This document shows positions 26,716 to 36,293 of a DNA stretch of 64,000 nucleotides, in pieces. The translations under genes and the position numbers were made by a program. The stretch lies in contig JAEXFN010000021.1 of the NCBI GenBank assembly GCA_023400055.1, forward strand, positions 62,001-126,000, given 5' to 3'. This DNA comes from Bacillota bacterium (GTDB taxonomy: Bacteria; Bacillota; UBA4882; UBA8346). Each line of letters opens with the position of its first letter. Position 1 is the first letter of the stretch. The notes under the pieces are model-generated. The model had not been told where the DNA came from. It worked only from the letters and a program-made list of their open reading frames with translations, and ran no database searches.

Positions 26716-28566
26716 ATGGCTAAAGTTATCGGAATTGATTTAGGCACAACCAACTCATGTATGGCAGCAATGGAAGGCGGAGAAGCGGTGGTTATCGCCA
26801 ATGCCGAAGGCGGCCGTACCACACCGTCCGTCGTAGGGTTTTCGAAAACTGGCGAGCGGATGGTCGGACAAGTGGCCAAGCGCCAGGCGGTAGCCAATCC
26901 CGATCGTACGGTGGTCTCCATCAAACGGCGGATGGGTACCGACTACAAAGTGAGCATCGATGACAAACAATATACACCGCAAGAGATCTCGGCGATGGTT
27001 CTGCAAAAATTGAAGACCGACGCCGAAGCGTATTTGGGCGAAAAGATTGAAAAGGCCGTTATTACCGTGCCGGCCTATTTTTCCGATTCCCAACGTCAGG
27101 CCACCAAAGACGCTGGTCGGATCGCCGGACTCGAGGTCCTGCGGATTATCAACGAACCGACCGCGGCCGCGTTGGCTTATGGTTTGGATAAAGGTGAAGA
27201 CCATACCATTCTGGTATACGATTTGGGCGGCGGAACCTTTGACGTGTCGATCCTGGAATTGGGGGATGGCGTTTTCGAAGTCAAAGCGACCAGCGGCAAT
27301 AACCGTTTGGGCGGCGATGACTTTGACGAGCGGGTTGTCAACTGGATGGCGGAAAATTTCAAGCGCGATCAAGGCGTGGATCTCCGCAATGACCGGATGG
27401 CGATGCAACGTTTGAAAGAAGCCGCCGAAAAAGCCAAGATCGAGTTGTCGGGTCTGGCCTCGACCAACATCAACCTGCCGTTTATTACGGCTGTTAACGG
27501 TGAACCGCGCCATTTGGATATGACCTTGACGCGGGCCAAGTTTGAAGAGTTATGCGCCGATTTGATCGACGCCACGGTGGGGCCGACCAAACGGGCCTTG
27601 GCCGATGCCGGCCTGGAACCGAAGGATATCGATAAGGTCATTTTGGTCGGTGGTTCGACCCGGATCCCGGCCGTTCAAGACCTGGTGAAGAAACTCATCG
27701 GCAAAGAGCCTTTCAAGGGCGTCAACCCCGATGAGGTCGTGGCCATCGGAGCGGCGATCCAGGGCGGCGTGTTGACCGGCGAAGTAAAAGACATCGTTTT
27801 GCTCGATGTAACCCCGCTTTCATTGGGACTGGAGACATTGGGCGGCGTGTTTACGCGGATCATCGATCGCAATACCACGATCCCTACCTCCAAGAGTCAG
27901 ATTTTTTCGACGGCGGCCGACAGCCAAACCGCGGTGGACATCCACGTTTTACAAGGCGAGCGGCCGATGGCGGCCGATAACATCACGCTGGGACAGTTCC
28001 GGTTGGATGGGATTCCACCGGCGCCACGCGGCATTCCGCAAATTGAAGTGACTTTCGATATCGACGCCAATGGTATCGTCCATGTTTCGGCCAAGGATAA
28101 AGGTACCGGCAAGGAACAGAAGATTACCATTACCTCTTCGAGCGGCTTGAAAGAAGATCAGATTCAGCGGATGATGAAAGACGCCGAGTCCCACGCCGAT
28201 GAAGACAAACGCCGCCGTGAAGAGGTGGAGGCCATCAACGAGGCTGACAGCCTGGTCTATTCCACCGAAAAGACCATCAAAGACATCGGCGACAAGGCCG
28301 ATAAAGCCCAAGTCGACAAGATCAATCAACTGAAAGAAGAACTGCAGAAAGAGATCGCCGCCAAAAATATCACGGCGATCAAAGAAAAGCAAGAAGTGCT
28401 GCAAAAAGCTTTGCATGAACTTTCGGCCACCATTTATCAGAATGCCAGCCAAGCTCAGGCCGGTGGACCGGGCGCTCAAGGTCCGCAGCAAGATCAACCC
28501 AATTACGGACCTCAAGCTGAAGGTCCGACCGTCGATGCCGACTATAAAGTGCAAGACGATAAGTAA
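26716..28566 (+). CDS. dnaK: Chaperone DnaK (Hsp70)
   Basis: This 616-residue Hsp70 has the ATPase domain motifs IGIDLGTTNSC (5-15), VYDLGGGTFDVSIL and VGGSTRIPAVQ, followed by the linker DIVLLDVTPLSLG and the substrate-binding domain. The C-terminal tail is short, with Q/G-rich sequence and an acidic end. It works with DnaJ and GrpE encoded on either side. The start ATG 26716 lies behind an AGGGGG-like site. It is under CIRCE control through the operon promoter. Sequence and length are ordinary for the family. Confidence 0.98.
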   Translation: MAKVIGIDLGTTNSCMAAMEGGEAVVIANAEGGRTTPSVVGFSKTGERMVGQVAKRQAVANPDRTVVSIKRRMGTDYKVSIDDKQYTPQEISAMVLQKLKTDAEAYLGEKIEKAVITVPAYFSDSQRQATKDAGRIAGLEVLRIINEPTAAALAYGLDKGEDHTILVYDLGGGTFDVSILELGDGVFEVKATSGNNRLGGDDFDERVVNWMAENFKRDQGVDLRNDRMAMQRLKEAAEKAKIELSGLASTNINLPFITAVNGEPRHLDMTLTRAKFEELCADLIDATVGPTKRALADAGLEPKDIDKVILVGGSTRIPAVQDLVKKLIGKEPFKGVNPDEVVAIGAAIQGGVLTGEVKDIVLLDVTPLSLGLETLGGVFTRIIDRNTTIPTSKSQIFSTAADSQTAVDIHVLQGERPMAADNITLGQFRLDGIPPAPRGIPQIEVTFDIDANGIVHVSAKDKGTGKEQKITITSSSGLKEDQIQRMMKDAESHADEDKRRREEVEAINEADSLVYSTEKTIKDIGDKADKAQVDKINQLKEELQKEIAAKNITAIKEKQEVLQKALHELSATIYQNASQAQAGGPGAQGPQQDQPNYGPQAEGPTVDADYKVQDDK

Positions 28567-28609
28567 CCTATCCGATCTTCACGAATAAGATCTTTTAACT
28601 GAATCGATC

Positions 28610-28670
28610 AACGACAATTGACAATTGACGGCCACGCTTCCGGCTTTAGCTCGATTGTCAATTGTTCGTT
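28610..28670 (+). terminator. Long hairpin after dnaK
   Basis: The arm at 28610-28625 (AACGACAATTGACAAT) pairs with 28654-28670 (ATTGTCAATTGTTCGTT) with one bulged base and a loop of about 28 bases. It begins 44 bases after the dnaK stop and lies in a 312-base spacer before dnaJ that has no gene. It could reduce read-through into dnaJ or stabilise dnaK mRNA. The repeated CAATTGACAATTG core suggests a dispersed repeat. Confidence 0.6.
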
Positions 28671-28878
28671 GTTATTAATTAGCAATATCTTTATCCACGG
28701 AATGATGATAAACTATATAAGTTAAATTGAAGGGCTCCCATAATTTCCAACCACAAGGCTTTAGAAAGAGCCACTTTAACTTACATTTAAAAAATAAATT
28801 GAACCGACGGAATGGGTAAATCTTTCGTTCACATGAGAAATTGATAATTTCAGGAATTAAACTGTAAAGGAAATTGCG

Positions 28879-30018
28879 ATGGCAAAGCGAGATTATTATG
28901 AAGTGCTCGGGGTAGTGAGGACCGCCAGCGACGAAGAGCTTAAAAAAGCCTATCGGAAACTGGCGCGGCAATACCACCCTGACGTTAATAAGGAAAATCC
29001 AAAGGAAGCCGAAGCCAAATTTAAAGAGATTAATGAGGCCTACAGCATCTTGAGTGATCCGCAAAAACGGGCCGCTTACGATCAATATGGTCATGCCGGA
29101 ACCGATCCTAATTTTGGCGCCGGAATGGGTGGCGACTTCTCGGATTTCGGCTTTGAAGGATTTGGCGATATCTTTGACATGTTCTTCGGCGGCGCTGGCG
29201 GCGGTCGCGGTCAGCAACGGCGAACCGGCCCGCAACGCGGCAACGACCTCCGTTATGATATGGAGATCTCCTTTGAAGAAGCGGCGTTTGGGAAAGAGAC
29301 TACCGTCGAGATCCCGCGGACCGAGGTTTGCCCGACTTGTAGTGGCAACGGCGCCAAACCCGGTACTCCGATTAAGACCTGTCCCCATTGTGGGGGGACC
29401 GGCCAGGTTCAAGTCACGCAAAGTACGGCCTTTGGCAGGTTTGTCAATGTACGTACCTGCGAATATTGCCGCGGCGCGGGAAAAACCATTGAAACTCCTT
29501 GTAGCGAATGTAACGGCAGTGGCCGGGTCCGGCGCAACCGCAAGATCGAGATTAAGATTCCGGCCGGCGTCGAGAGCGGCTCGCGGCTGCGGGTTTCCAG
29601 CGAGGGGGAAGCCGGCCTGCGGGGCGGCTCACCGGGCGATTTATATGTTTACATCTATGTGAAAGCCCACTCGCGTTTTGAGCGCCAGGGCGACGATGTG
29701 ATTAGCGAGATCTCCTTGAGCGTGACTCAGGCGGCGTTGGGAACGACCATTCTGGTCGATACTTTGGATGGCAAGGTCGAGTTGAAGATCCCCGAAGGAA
29801 CGCAACATGGCACTCAGTTCCGCATGCGCGGTCATGGAGTCACTCATTTGCGCGGCCATGGCCGGGGCGATCATTTCGTCCGGATTAAATTGGCGATTCC
29901 GACCAAGCTCAACTCCGAACAACGGGAGTTGTTGAGGAAGCTGGCCATTTCCTTTGGCGAAAAGCCGTCCGCCGAGGAAAAAGGGTTCATGGATAAGGTC
30001 AAAGAAGCCTTTAAATAA
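28879..30018 (+). CDS. dnaJ: Chaperone DnaJ (Hsp40)
   Basis: This 379-residue class I Hsp40 has a J domain at 1-70 with the HPD motif at 33-35 (ARQYHPDVNKE), a Gly/Phe-rich linker at about 76-120, and four CxxCxGxG zinc repeats (CPTCSGNG, CPHCGGTG, CEYCRGAG, CSECNGSG). The beta-sandwich substrate domains follow. It stimulates the ATPase of DnaK and hands over unfolded clients. It follows dnaK after 312 bases that contain a large hairpin, so expression may be lower than that of dnaK. A hairpin terminator follows the stop. Confidence 0.98.
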   Translation: MAKRDYYEVLGVVRTASDEELKKAYRKLARQYHPDVNKENPKEAEAKFKEINEAYSILSDPQKRAAYDQYGHAGTDPNFGAGMGGDFSDFGFEGFGDIFDMFFGGAGGGRGQQRRTGPQRGNDLRYDMEISFEEAAFGKETTVEIPRTEVCPTCSGNGAKPGTPIKTCPHCGGTGQVQVTQSTAFGRFVNVRTCEYCRGAGKTIETPCSECNGSGRVRRNRKIEIKIPAGVESGSRLRVSSEGEAGLRGGSPGDLYVYIYVKAHSRFERQGDDVISEISLSVTQAALGTTILVDTLDGKVELKIPEGTQHGTQFRMRGHGVTHLRGHGRGDHFVRIKLAIPTKLNSEQRELLRKLAISFGEKPSAEEKGFMDKVKEAFK

Positions 30019-30039
30019 AATCTTGCTCACATCATAAAG

Positions 30040-30064
30040 ACAGAAGGCCCGTCCGGTCTTCTGT
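30040..30064 (+). terminator. Terminator after dnaJ
   Basis: ACAGAAG (30040-30046) pairs with CTTCTGT (30058-30064), with additional G-C pairs inside, followed by ATTCTTTTGT. It lies 22 bases after the dnaJ stop, so prmA and rsmE may depend on read-through or their own promoter. Confidence 0.65.
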
Positions 30065-30121
30065 ATTCTTTTGTCCCTTTGAAACGCGAAGCAAAGCCGA
30101 ATTGAGTTAAAGGAGAAGCCG

Positions 30122-31057
30122 ATGGCCGATACATACTGGTGCGAAGTGAAATTGGCGACGGCGCCGGCCGCTGCGGCCGAATTGATCGCCGATTATTTTC
30201 AAGAGGAAGGCGCCGGCGGGGTTGTCTATGACGATCCGGCCATTCTGGAACAAGTTACTTTGACTGATGATGAGTGCCTCGGCGAAGAATTCCATGCGCA
30301 ATTGCCGGAGGCGTTCGGGATTCGGGCTTACTTCCCGGTGGATGACCGGCTGGGGGAGCGGCTGCAACGGTTGACGAGCAAACTCCAGCCATTGCTCGGG
30401 ACCCGTCCCGAATTCGAATTGCGGCAGATCCGTGAGGAAGATTGGGCCGAGGCGTGGAAAAGCTATTTCAAGCCGGAACATATCGGTCAGATCGTAATTA
30501 AGCCGAGCTGGGAAAGTTATACTCCGCAAGAGGACGAGTTGGTGGTGGAGCTCGACCCGGGTATGGCCTTCGGGACCGGAACCCATCCTACGACCCGCCT
30601 TTGCCTGATGTTGTTGCAGGAATTGGTGCGCTCCCCGCTGCAGGTGCTGGATGTCGGGACCGGCTCGGGGATCCTGGCGGTCAGCGCCGCCAAACTGGGA
30701 GCCGCCGCGGTGCTGGCTTCGGATATCGACCCCTTGGCGGTGCGCATCGCGGCCGAAAACGCCGGGCGCAACGGCGTGGCCGACCGGATCGTCTGCCGCG
30801 AGGGGAACCTGCTGGAACTTGGTTTAACGAAAAAGTTTGATCTGGTGGTTGCCAATATTATCGCCAACGCTATTTTGACGATTATTCCCGATGTTCCGGG
30901 AGTCTTGGCGCCTGGCGGCCGTTTTCTGGCCTCGGGGATTATCGGGGAACGCTATCCCGAAGTCCAAGCCGCTCTCGAAGCCCACGGTTTTGCCATCGAA
31001 AAGAGTGTGCCCGAGGATGGCTGGGTAGCGGTGATCGCCGCAAAAAAGGATCAGTAA
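30122..31057 (+). CDS. prmA: Ribosomal protein L11 methyltransferase PrmA
   Basis: This 311-residue S-adenosylmethionine-dependent enzyme methylates lysines of ribosomal protein L11. The N-terminal L11-recognition domain spans about 1-95. The catalytic domain begins near DPGMAFGTGTHPTTRLCL and carries the SAM motif LDVGTGSGILAVSAAKLGA. The post-motif segment VVANIIANAIL corresponds to the N-x-x-x catalytic loop of PrmA. GGAG at about 30112 precedes ATG 30122. Placement after dnaJ and before rsmE is the common Firmicutes order, which supports the call. Confidence 0.95.
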   Translation: MADTYWCEVKLATAPAAAAELIADYFQEEGAGGVVYDDPAILEQVTLTDDECLGEEFHAQLPEAFGIRAYFPVDDRLGERLQRLTSKLQPLLGTRPEFELRQIREEDWAEAWKSYFKPEHIGQIVIKPSWESYTPQEDELVVELDPGMAFGTGTHPTTRLCLMLLQELVRSPLQVLDVGTGSGILAVSAAKLGAAAVLASDIDPLAVRIAAENAGRNGVADRIVCREGNLLELGLTKKFDLVVANIIANAILTIIPDVPGVLAPGGRFLASGIIGERYPEVQAALEAHGFAIEKSVPEDGWVAVIAAKKDQ

Positions 31058-31077
31058 GGCACGATAGGACGGTTGCG

Positions 31078-31824
31078 ATGACCCGATTTTTTATTCCGGC
31101 GGATCAGATCGCCGGAAAACACGTGGTATTAAAAGGCGCGGACGCGCATCATCTGTCCAAGGTTCTGCGGAACAAGGTGGGCGATGAACTGATCGTGCTC
31201 AATGGCAAGGGCGAAGAGTACCGGGCTGTAATCACCGCGTTGCAGAACGACGCGGTTCAGGTCGAACTGCTCGAAGCCATCGGCCGCCAGGCGGAAGCTT
31301 CCGTCCGGATTCACCTCGTTCAGGGCATGCCCAAAGGCGAAAAAATCGAATGGATCCTGCAGAAAAATACCGAGTTGGGCGTGGCCGGTTTCCAACCGGT
31401 GCTGACCGAGCGGAGCACCGTGCGGCTGGACCCAGCGACCCGCGCCAAGAAGCATGAACGGTGGAGCAAGATCATCCGGGAAGCCGCGGAACAATCCGGG
31501 CGGCAGATCCTTCCCGAGCTCGAGCCGGTCCGGGAATGGCGGGAACTGTTGGCACGTCCGTTCCGTCCCGGCCTGGTCCTTATCCCTTGGGAAGGGGAGA
31601 GAACGCGGTCATTGCGCGAGGCGCTGAACCAACCCGCTGAAACTCCGGAGCATATCACGGTCCTTATCGGACCCGAAGGCGGCTTTTCCTTGGCCGAGGT
31701 GGAACAGGCGCAAGAGGCGGGCGCGATTCCGGTCACGCTGGGCCCGCGGATCTTGCGGACCGAAACGGCCGGCCTGGCGGTAACCGCAGCCATCTTGTAT
31801 CATTACGGGGAATTGGGCGGTTAA
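31078..31824 (+). CDS. rsmE: 16S rRNA m3U1498 methyltransferase RsmE
   Basis: This 248-residue SPOUT-fold enzyme methylates U1498 of 16S rRNA. The N-terminal PUA-like part (about 1-70) has DAHHLSKVLRNKVGDEL. The trefoil-knot SAM site is LIGPEGGFSLAEVEQA and LGPRILRTETAGLA near the C terminus, both diagnostic. It begins 20 bases after prmA, so the two are co-transcribed. Its last 4 bases overlap the end of the convergent YqhG-like gene. Confidence 0.95.
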   Translation: MTRFFIPADQIAGKHVVLKGADAHHLSKVLRNKVGDELIVLNGKGEEYRAVITALQNDAVQVELLEAIGRQAEASVRIHLVQGMPKGEKIEWILQKNTELGVAGFQPVLTERSTVRLDPATRAKKHERWSKIIREAAEQSGRQILPELEPVREWRELLARPFRPGLVLIPWEGERTRSLREALNQPAETPEHITVLIGPEGGFSLAEVEQAQEAGAIPVTLGPRILRTETAGLAVTAAILYHYGELGG

Positions 31825-32771
31825 TGAACGCCAGGATTTAAATTTGGATTCGGCTCCGGCTCTTTGTGGAGCCGCTTGACCCGCCGCCGCACCGGATCAT
31901 AGAGCAGCGGCCCCAGCGATGGGTCCTGAAACGATTCGATGGTATACACGATCAAAGGCAGATTAATCACGGCGGTATTGATAATGCTGATCCGGACCAC
32001 CGGCCGGAATTTGCGGTAGATCTCGGCCACCCGGCGGTAAAACCCGGGATCCTCATCCGAGGTCGCGTGTTCTTCCTGATAGTAACTCTCCAGATATTTG
32101 ACCTCTTCCTCCCAGCGCACCTGGGCGACTTCGACCCACTTCCGGTCATGCTTCTCCAAAAGCCATTGGAGATGATTGAACAAGGCCGTAAATCCTTCGC
32201 GATAGGGGATCTTTCTTTTCTCCAAGTTTTTTTTGGGCGGATTGGGCGTGATCTTGCGTTTCGCCAATTCGGCCAGGAGATCGGTGGCGATCTCGCCGGT
32301 GGTCAGATTGATCCCCAGGGAATAGAGTTCATCAAATTTTTCATCCGTCTCGAAGCTGGCTTTAAAATTGACCAACAGATGGGGCTGGTAGAGCAGGAAC
32401 GGTTGTTCGAAAAAGAAGCCCGGTTTTTCTTCCAGCAATGCGGCGATCTCCCGCTGGGTGCGGCGGGGGTCGAGGTCGTAGGAGCAGGTGCCGCGGGAGA
32501 TTAGGCCGCGTTGCCGGATGCCGTCGACAAACCATTGCAGCCGGAAACTGCCTTGGTTCACCAGTTCCGACCCCGGGTATTTGGCCAGCAGGTTCGGCTC
32601 GCAGACCATCTGCAGATTTAAAGTTTCGGTCCGGGCCGGCCGGAAGAAAGAAGGGGGGACCTCCGTCTGGCATTGGGCCATGATCAACTCGGCTTCGATG
32701 ACGTGATATGGAGCACCGGAAATCTTCAAGGTATCGACGATAAAACTGAACACGCGCTGGCTATCGGGCAT
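31821..32771 (-). CDS. YqhG-like protein of unknown function
   Basis: This protein has 316 residues and no motifs that reveal a reaction. It is soluble, with no signal peptide or membrane segments, and basic in the middle (KRKITPNPPKKNLEKRK). The reason for the name is context: in Bacillus the SNF2-type helicase YqhH is followed by yqhG, and here a SNF2 helicase directly precedes this gene on the same strand. Length is somewhat more than the Bacillus protein. The start ATG 32771 has GATGAGG upstream, and the 5-codon longer version does not. It was identified by gene order and general resemblance, so treat the name as tentative. Confidence 0.55.
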   Translation of the reverse strand: MPDSQRVFSFIVDTLKISGAPYHVIEAELIMAQCQTEVPPSFFRPARTETLNLQMVCEPNLLAKYPGSELVNQGSFRLQWFVDGIRQRGLISRGTCSYDLDPRRTQREIAALLEEKPGFFFEQPFLLYQPHLLVNFKASFETDEKFDELYSLGINLTTGEIATDLLAELAKRKITPNPPKKNLEKRKIPYREGFTALFNHLQWLLEKHDRKWVEVAQVRWEEEVKYLESYYQEEHATSDEDPGFYRRVAEIYRKFRPVVRISIINTAVINLPLIVYTIESFQDPSLGPLLYDPVRRRVKRLHKEPEPNPNLNPGVH

Positions 32772-32834
32772 AAAAACCTCATCCAATTTTAAAATTTTCG
32801 GAATTGCCGCTCCGGAATTGCCGTTTTTGCCAAG

Positions 32835-34631
32835 TTACAAAAGCTCTGAAAAGTCATCCTGCTCCGCTTCCAGCAAAGTCTCGATCTCCTGGCCGAGCCG
32901 GGCAAAGCCCCGGTTCATTTCCTCTTGGGAACCGGACTGGGTGACCACTGCCATGATGCGGGCCTCGAAGCTCTTGCCCTGGGTGAGCTTGCTGATGACC
33001 CGCTCGCTCTCGCCGATGACCAGCTCGAACATCCGCACCTTTTCATGCAACAACCGCAGCAGGTGTTCCTCGATGGTACCCCGCGTCGAAAGGTTATAGA
33101 TAAACACATCGCGCGTCTGGCCCAAGCGGTGGATCCGGCCGATCCGCTGCTCCAACCGCATCGGATTCCAGGGCAGATCGTAGTTGATCATCGTATTGCA
33201 AAACTGCAGGTTAATCCCCTCGCCGCCCGATTCGGTACAGACGAGGACCTGATATTTGGGATACTCCTTGAACTCATACTTGGTGAACTCTTTTTTGCTG
33301 GCCGACAGGCTGCCGTCGAAGGCCAGGCTGAAGACGCCGGCTTGTTCCAAACGGGTCCGGATATAACTCTGGGTCGCCAGAAACTCGGTGAAAATGATCA
33401 CTTTCTCCGGAGTTTTTTTGACCAGATCGATGACCACCCTCATCTTGGAATTGTCCTTGATCTGTTGTGCCAGCTTGAAAAGGGCGGCGGCCTGTTCCTG
33501 GCGTTCTTCTTCGATATTCATCGATTGCGCCAGTTTGAAGAGGGTCAGCACCGCCGCGAAGGTGCTGGAACAGATCTCCCGCTGCAAGGTGAGCAGCGGC
33601 AGGCCGCCCAGGCCGGAGCTGTCCAGCCGCAGGCTCTGGCGGATGAACCCGCTGACATCGTCATACAGGCGCTGCTCCAGATCGGTCAGGGTGATCGGGA
33701 TATCCTGGACGTGTCGCTTGGTGAATCCCATGTTTGAGCCATGTTTGTTGCGGATCATGACCTCATTTAAGAGTCCCTTCAATTCCTGAGGGTTCTTCGG
33801 TTTCCGCTTGTCATGGGTATAGCGGCTTTTAAAGCTGCGGTAGTTGCCCAACTGTCCCGGTCGAAGCAAGGAGATCAGGTTAAAAAGTTCCTTCAGATCG
33901 TTCTGCAGCGGCGTGGCGGTCAGCAAGAGAAAGTACTTTTTCTGGATGCTGTTTACAAACTGCCAGTTCTGGGTGGTGGTGCTCTTCAGTTTATGAGCCT
34001 CGTCCACGATCACCAGATCAAAGTAGAGATCGAGGATCTGCTGGCGGTGGATCTCCTTCTTGGCGGTATCGATAGAAGCGATCAGATAATCATAATGAGC
34101 CCAGTCGTATTCGCGGCGGGCGATCAGGGTGGGGATCTCAAACTTCTCGCGCAGCTCGGTTTCCCATTGCCGGCAGAGCGTGGCCGGGGTCAAAATTAAA
34201 AAGCGTTTCACCAACCCCCGCAGCATATATTCTTTAAGAATCATCGCCGCTTCGATGGTTTTGCCCAGCCCGACCTCGTCGGCGAGGATGGCTCGGCCGC
34301 GCATCTGCGAGATGACTTTCTTGACGGTTTCCAATTGATGGGGATAGGCGATGACCCCGTTCTGGCGCCAATGTTCCTGCAGATGGCTGATGACCTGCAA
34401 CTCTTCGAAACCCCGGCTCAAGGTCAGTTCCTCGCCGCGATAATGCAGCAAGAAGGCATCCCAGCTGTCCCACTGTTTGCGGCGCATCGGGAGCAAGAAC
34501 CGGGCAAAATCATCCGGGGCCTCGATCACCGGCTGGAAATCGGGGAAGAGTTTGGCCAATTGCGCTGTGCCCTTTGGATCCTCCGGATTCCTGGCGGTAA
34601 GTTGCTCCCTGGTTATGGTCGATGCTTCCAA
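32835..34631 (-). CDS. SNF2 family ATPase/helicase (YqhH/HepA-like)
   Basis: This 598-residue Snf2-type translocase has Walker A ILADEVGLGKTIEA, DEAH box IVDEAHKLKS, motif III-like LLTATPLQND, and the C-terminal RecA lobe with ESGGEGINLQFCNTMINYD and QRIGRIHRLGQ. It is like RapA/HepA cores but without their N-terminal Tudor-like domains. A GGAGG at about 34638 points to TTG 34631 as the start. The ATG at 34667 is possible but has no site. It is followed by the YqhG-like gene. Its upstream side faces the AT-rich repeat array C and the divergent pta gene. Confidence 0.9.
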   Translation of the reverse strand: MEASTITREQLTARNPEDPKGTAQLAKLFPDFQPVIEAPDDFARFLLPMRRKQWDSWDAFLLHYRGEELTLSRGFEELQVISHLQEHWRQNGVIAYPHQLETVKKVISQMRGRAILADEVGLGKTIEAAMILKEYMLRGLVKRFLILTPATLCRQWETELREKFEIPTLIARREYDWAHYDYLIASIDTAKKEIHRQQILDLYFDLVIVDEAHKLKSTTTQNWQFVNSIQKKYFLLLTATPLQNDLKELFNLISLLRPGQLGNYRSFKSRYTHDKRKPKNPQELKGLLNEVMIRNKHGSNMGFTKRHVQDIPITLTDLEQRLYDDVSGFIRQSLRLDSSGLGGLPLLTLQREICSSTFAAVLTLFKLAQSMNIEEERQEQAAALFKLAQQIKDNSKMRVVIDLVKKTPEKVIIFTEFLATQSYIRTRLEQAGVFSLAFDGSLSASKKEFTKYEFKEYPKYQVLVCTESGGEGINLQFCNTMINYDLPWNPMRLEQRIGRIHRLGQTRDVFIYNLSTRGTIEEHLLRLLHEKVRMFELVIGESERVISKLTQGKSFEARIMAVVTQSGSQEEMNRGFARLGQEIETLLEAEQDDFSELL

Positions 34632-34781
34632 GTTACTCCTCCATTTTGGCCCGAGCGGCCCACACATTTTAAGGCGCGCTTAAAAATTATTATGACCGTA
34701 AGAAGCTTATTTTAATCCTGGCAGCGGCTTTTCCCTCATTCCTTTCGCAGAATCAGTTTCCCCAGAAGATAATCGGACTTC

Positions 34782-35054
34782 ATCAAATAGCATATTGATC
34801 GCGATAAATAAAAATATTGATCCGATAATTGAATTTCCATGGGCAATAAATAATATTCCGATCGCGATAATTGAATTTCCGATCCCAATAATCGAATATT
34901 CGATCCCGATAATTAACTTTTTCATCTGACAAAATGGAATTTCGATCGATACAATTTAATTTTTCATCTGACAAATCGTATTTTCGATCAGTCCAATTGA
35001 ATTTGCGATCTGCCAAAATATATTTGCCATCAGTCAAATCGAATTATTGCGTTA
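34782..35054. repeat. 21-bp tandem repeat array, family C (AT-rich)
   Basis: About 13 units of exactly 21 bases run in register from 34782 to 35054, with typical pieces GATAATTGAATTTCCGATC and CAATTTAATTTTTCATCTG. Further weakly periodic AT-rich sequence continues to about 35140. The units are more diverged than in array B. On the minus strand one frame reads as DRKFNYR-like heptads. The array occupies the divergent region between the SNF2 helicase (minus) and pta (plus), so it lies among their promoters. No -35/-10 pair stands out within it. Confidence 0.85.
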
Positions 35055-35282
35055 TAAAAGTGAAATTGTTGGTTTTAAAATCAAAATATCCAATTAAAAA
35101 TATAATATTTGTATTTTTATATTCAAAATATGGATTTAAAATTAAATAAATGTTAAATTGAATTGAATGATGGCGCAGAGACTTTTTTAATGAAGGGAAA
35201 CCGGCAACTCTGTTGAAAGAGAATAGCGAGTTTTGGATTGGGTCCCCTCGGAATGACTTCAAAACCCGGAAAGGAGAAGAGG

Positions 35283-36293
35283 ATGATGGACTTTTTAAAT
35301 GTCATTAAAGCCAAGGCCATCTCGGCCCAGCAACGCATTTTATTGCCGGAAAGCAGCGACGGCAGGGTGCTCAAGGCGGCGCGGGAAATTACCGATCAAA
35401 GGCTGGCGCAGATCACGCTGATCGGAGATGAATCGCAACTTCGCCGCCAGGCCGCTGAATTGGGGGTCGGCATCGCCGATGTGGAGGTAATTTCGCCGCT
35501 GGAATATCCCAAGCATGATCAGTATGTCGAAACCCTCTACCAACTGCGCAAGGAAAAAGGGCTATCGTTGGATGGCGCCCGGGAGGCGTTGAACAATCCT
35601 TTATATTTCGGCACCATGATGGTTTACTCCGGGGACATGGACGGCATGGTGGCCGGATCGATCAACACCACCGGCAACGTGCTCCGGCCGGCGCTGCAGA
35701 TCATCAAAACGGAGCGGCGCTATAAGGCGGTCTCCGGCGCTTTCCTGATTTTCGTGCCGGATTGTATCCTCGGGGAGCACGGGCTGTTTGTCTTTGCCGA
35801 CTGCGCCGTGAATGTCAATCCGGATGCGCGGACGCTGGCGGAGAGCGGCATCCAGGCCGGACATACCGCCAGGAACCTGGCCAATTTTGAGCCGGTCATC
35901 AGTTTCCTCTCTTTCTCCACCAAGGGAAGCGCCAGCCATGAAACGGTCGACAAGGTCAGGGAAGCGGTTCAAATCGCCCGGGAAATGGAGCCTGCTTTGG
36001 CAATCGACGGCGAGTTTCAGGCCGACGCGGCGCTGATCCCGGCGGTGGGCCGCCAAAAAGCGCCCGGGAGTCCGGTGGCCGGCAAAGCCAATGTGCTCGT
36101 CTTCCCGGATCTGCAGTCCGGCAACATCGGTTATAAGTTGGTGGAGCGGCTGGCCAAAGCCGTGGCGATCGGGCCGATCCTGCAAGGCCTGGCCAAACCG
36201 GTGAACGATCTGTCGCGCGGCTGCAACAGCGCTGATATCGTCAACATGGTGGCGATCACCGCGGTGCAAGCCCAAGCTGCGGTCCGCCCCTAA
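35283..36293 (+). CDS. pta: Phosphate acetyltransferase
   Basis: This 336-residue enzyme interconverts acetyl-CoA and acetyl phosphate for ATP gain or acetate use. Length and segments (RILLPESSDGRVLKAAREI, MVAGSINTTGNVLRPALQII, LVFPDLQSGNIGYKLVERLA) are those of the short class I Pta. ATG 35283 follows GGAAAGGAGAAGAGG; the longer frame is not supported. No ackA is adjacent. It is encoded divergently from the SNF2 helicase, across repeat array C. Its presence fits a fermentative or acetogenic anaerobe. Confidence 0.94.
   Translation: MMDFLNVIKAKAISAQQRILLPESSDGRVLKAAREITDQRLAQITLIGDESQLRRQAAELGVGIADVEVISPLEYPKHDQYVETLYQLRKEKGLSLDGAREALNNPLYFGTMMVYSGDMDGMVAGSINTTGNVLRPALQIIKTERRYKAVSGAFLIFVPDCILGEHGLFVFADCAVNVNPDARTLAESGIQAGHTARNLANFEPVISFLSFSTKGSASHETVDKVREAVQIAREMEPALAIDGEFQADAALIPAVGRQKAPGSPVAGKANVLVFPDLQSGNIGYKLVERLAKAVAIGPILQGLAKPVNDLSRGCNSADIVNMVAITAVQAQAAVRP

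Noticed and set aside
34934..35149. Small basic protein encoded in array C
   Set aside because: The heptad pattern is a by-product of the 21-bp units, and the frame lacks a start site.
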